Source of the DNA: Turritopsis dohrnii | Lineage: Eukaryota; Cnidaria; Hydrozoa; Anthoathecata; Oceaniidae | NCBI GenBank assembly: GCA_027922465.2 | Contig: BQMF02000482.1 | Coordinates: 186,001 to 250,000 of the forward strand | Direction: 5' to 3' | DNA: 64,000 nucleotides | Shown: positions 62,545 to 64,000 of the stretch, one piece after another | How the letters are laid out: every line of letters starts with the position of its first letter | Position numbering within the stretch: the stretch's first letter is position 1 | Notes under the pieces: model-generated | What the model saw: the letters and a program-made list of their open reading frames with translations, nothing else | Told to the model about the DNA's origin: nothing | Database searches by the model: none | Translations under genes and position numbers: made by a program

Positions 62545-63495
62545 AATATACAATAACGGTAAAACGAACATACATAAAATAATTATCCAAAGTTCCGGTC
62601 ATAATCAATACAAACCAGTAGCAGTTTAAGAAATTCGATAAAAAACAATCTTCATTGTTTGCACAGTTTATCCGGAAAAAAGAGCCCTACTTTCAAATGA
62701 ATTGAACCTTTTCGAATAGGCTTTTGCTTTTGAATACGATTTTATACCATCAGACAGATATTTTTTCAAACATTGTTCATTTGAAATTTCCGTTCCAATA
62801 TTCTGAAATACACTGTACACCACGTACAAATTTTTTGCCGGAAGCAACAATGGAATAGCTGGTTTGTAATACGAATTGAAAACGAGTAAATGTCTAAGTA
62901 CCAAAAGAGGTACTTAAAACAACAGCAATGAAGATCTTGCATCAGTAAAAACAGAAAGCTAAATATCCATGCTTAGAACTTGATGTGGCTGATTTTATTG
63001 ATACTGGCTTTTTATTATCTGTCGATTTATTATGGGTAACTCCAATAAATGCCACATTTGAGATGTGGTACTAATATGAGGGCGGCGCTAAAAAGAGGAA
63101 ACTTGGTACTTGATAATTGAAATGATAATTAATTAAATTTTTGAGCCAGATACAGTGAAAGCAAACAATGCCAATTGGGCATTCCTAGCCATATATGGTC
63201 ATAAACTATAACAATATCAAGAAAATGTTGCTTCACAACTTCATGATCTATTATTTTGAGGTAGTAAATCTTCCTCATTTCTGAAGGGATAAAACATGAA
63301 AAGCTGATAATCCTCAGGATATTTTCTTTTGTTAGGTTGGTAGTAGCGTAGAACAAGAGGAACCCTTCTGCATTTCATTTTATCTAATTAATTCATCAAA
63401 GGAACAACACTAGGATAGTTTGTTCTTGTATGATTTTATTTTCAATTAAATCATCTGAATATTCATTTTGTTGACAATCATTCTTATCTTCAGTA
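62545..63495. other. no clear gene; short minus-strand frames
   Basis: Minus-strand frames at 62668-62904 and 63129-63356 lack clear family motifs. They could be decayed continuation of the Helitron-type protein to the right. Confidence 0.35.
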
Positions 63496-63499
63496 CTTT

Positions 63500-63913
63500 T
63501 TAAAATATAGTATCTGAACGATTCGCTGTAACACAATCTAAAACACTATATTTTCCATAAGCAAAGGTTTGATTAGGTCTATCACAGCATCTGTGTAACA
63601 TGTTTCTATTGAAAATAGAAATGGAATCATCAGGCAGTTCCTTTATCTCCTCTTCACTTAAACAAATTCTAAAATGCTTTTCAGGTATATTACTATTAAT
63701 GAATGTGACACCTGGGAAAACTTTCCTGAGCCACAATTTTAGAAGAACAAGATAAACTGCCTCTTGAACAGATACCTCTCTTTTTGTTGTATATGCCCTT
63801 GCAATGGACCTCATTTTAGTGTAAGCATCATCATTATTTTCACATGCTTCTTGTGCAGCCTGACTCATTGCATTTGAACAATTATCTTCAGTTTTAGACA
63901 AATAGACACACAT
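63500..63913 (-). pseudogene. Helitron-type Rep/helicase protein fragment
   Basis: The minus-strand frame reads YLSKTEDNCSNAMSQAAQEA, YTKMRSIARAYTTKREVSVQ, EAVYLVLLKLWLRKVFPGVT and INSNIPEKHFRICLSEEEIK. This is the conserved stretch between the Rep and PIF1-like helicase domains of Helitron proteins. It stops at 63500 after SVLDCVTANRSDTIF; the helicase is absent or decayed and the Rep part may lie outside the window. Confidence 0.65.
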
Positions 63914-64000
63914 TCTATGTTATTGCTTTATAATAATTATTGCTTAATAATCGCTCCATTCGCGAATGAACCAAAAAGATATTTTCGTGGGCATTTAATT

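Overview
The window is AT-rich eukaryotic DNA with GT-AG introns, many microexons and very dense transposable elements. The host-type genes are a heparan sulfate 6-O-sulfotransferase-like protein, a KMT5A-like SET domain joined to a kinase-like domain, and C2H2 proteins of a type common in cnidarians and fish. The transposons include KDZ/Zisupton, IS3EU-like, P, Mutator-like and animal EnSpm types. Together these suggest an animal, most likely a cnidarian (hydrozoan-like). The organism is an inference. No tRNA, rRNA or CRISPR array was recognised.

Layout. 0.3-3.0 kb: exons of a plus-strand C2H2 gene entering from the left edge. 4.1-12.1 kb: a multi-exon KDZ transposase gene on the minus strand, split inside one exon by a 4.1-kb CCCAG-ended element. 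12-18.7 kb: mostly non-coding, with three MITE-like elements. 18.9-23.0 kb: a plus-strand SET plus kinase-like gene with microexons and a pogo-like insert in its last intron. 23.8-26.6 kb: a C2H2/recombinase-associated gene whose first part contains a 60-nt exon amplified three times in a 184-bp tandem repeat.

27.9-44.2 kb can be read as one 16.3-kb DNA transposon with CCCAGTGGGCAC ends. It carries the remains of a DUF4806-like gene and an EnSpm-type transposase. It has been invaded by a LINE, which was itself entered by a second, CR1-like LINE with a 2A-like motif, and by a 3.3-kb IS3EU-like element with an intact transposase and a 6-bp target duplication. 44.5-47.0 kb: another CCCAG-ended element. 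47.6-49.4 kb: a TA-flanked element. 49.7-54.9 kb: broken coding remains of an unclassified C2H2 mobile protein, a P-element transposase and a Mutator-like transposase. 56.2-57.5 kb: an intact sulfotransferase gene. 58.0-62.5 kb: a tandem array of a palindrome-capped repeat. 63.5-63.9 kb: a Helitron-type protein fragment.

Several insertions could be resolved to the base because removing the insert restores the host reading frame. Most other coding units carry isolated nonsense codons or one-base frameshifts, so much of the coding content is decaying. The intact ORFs are the sulfotransferase and the IS3EU-like transposase.
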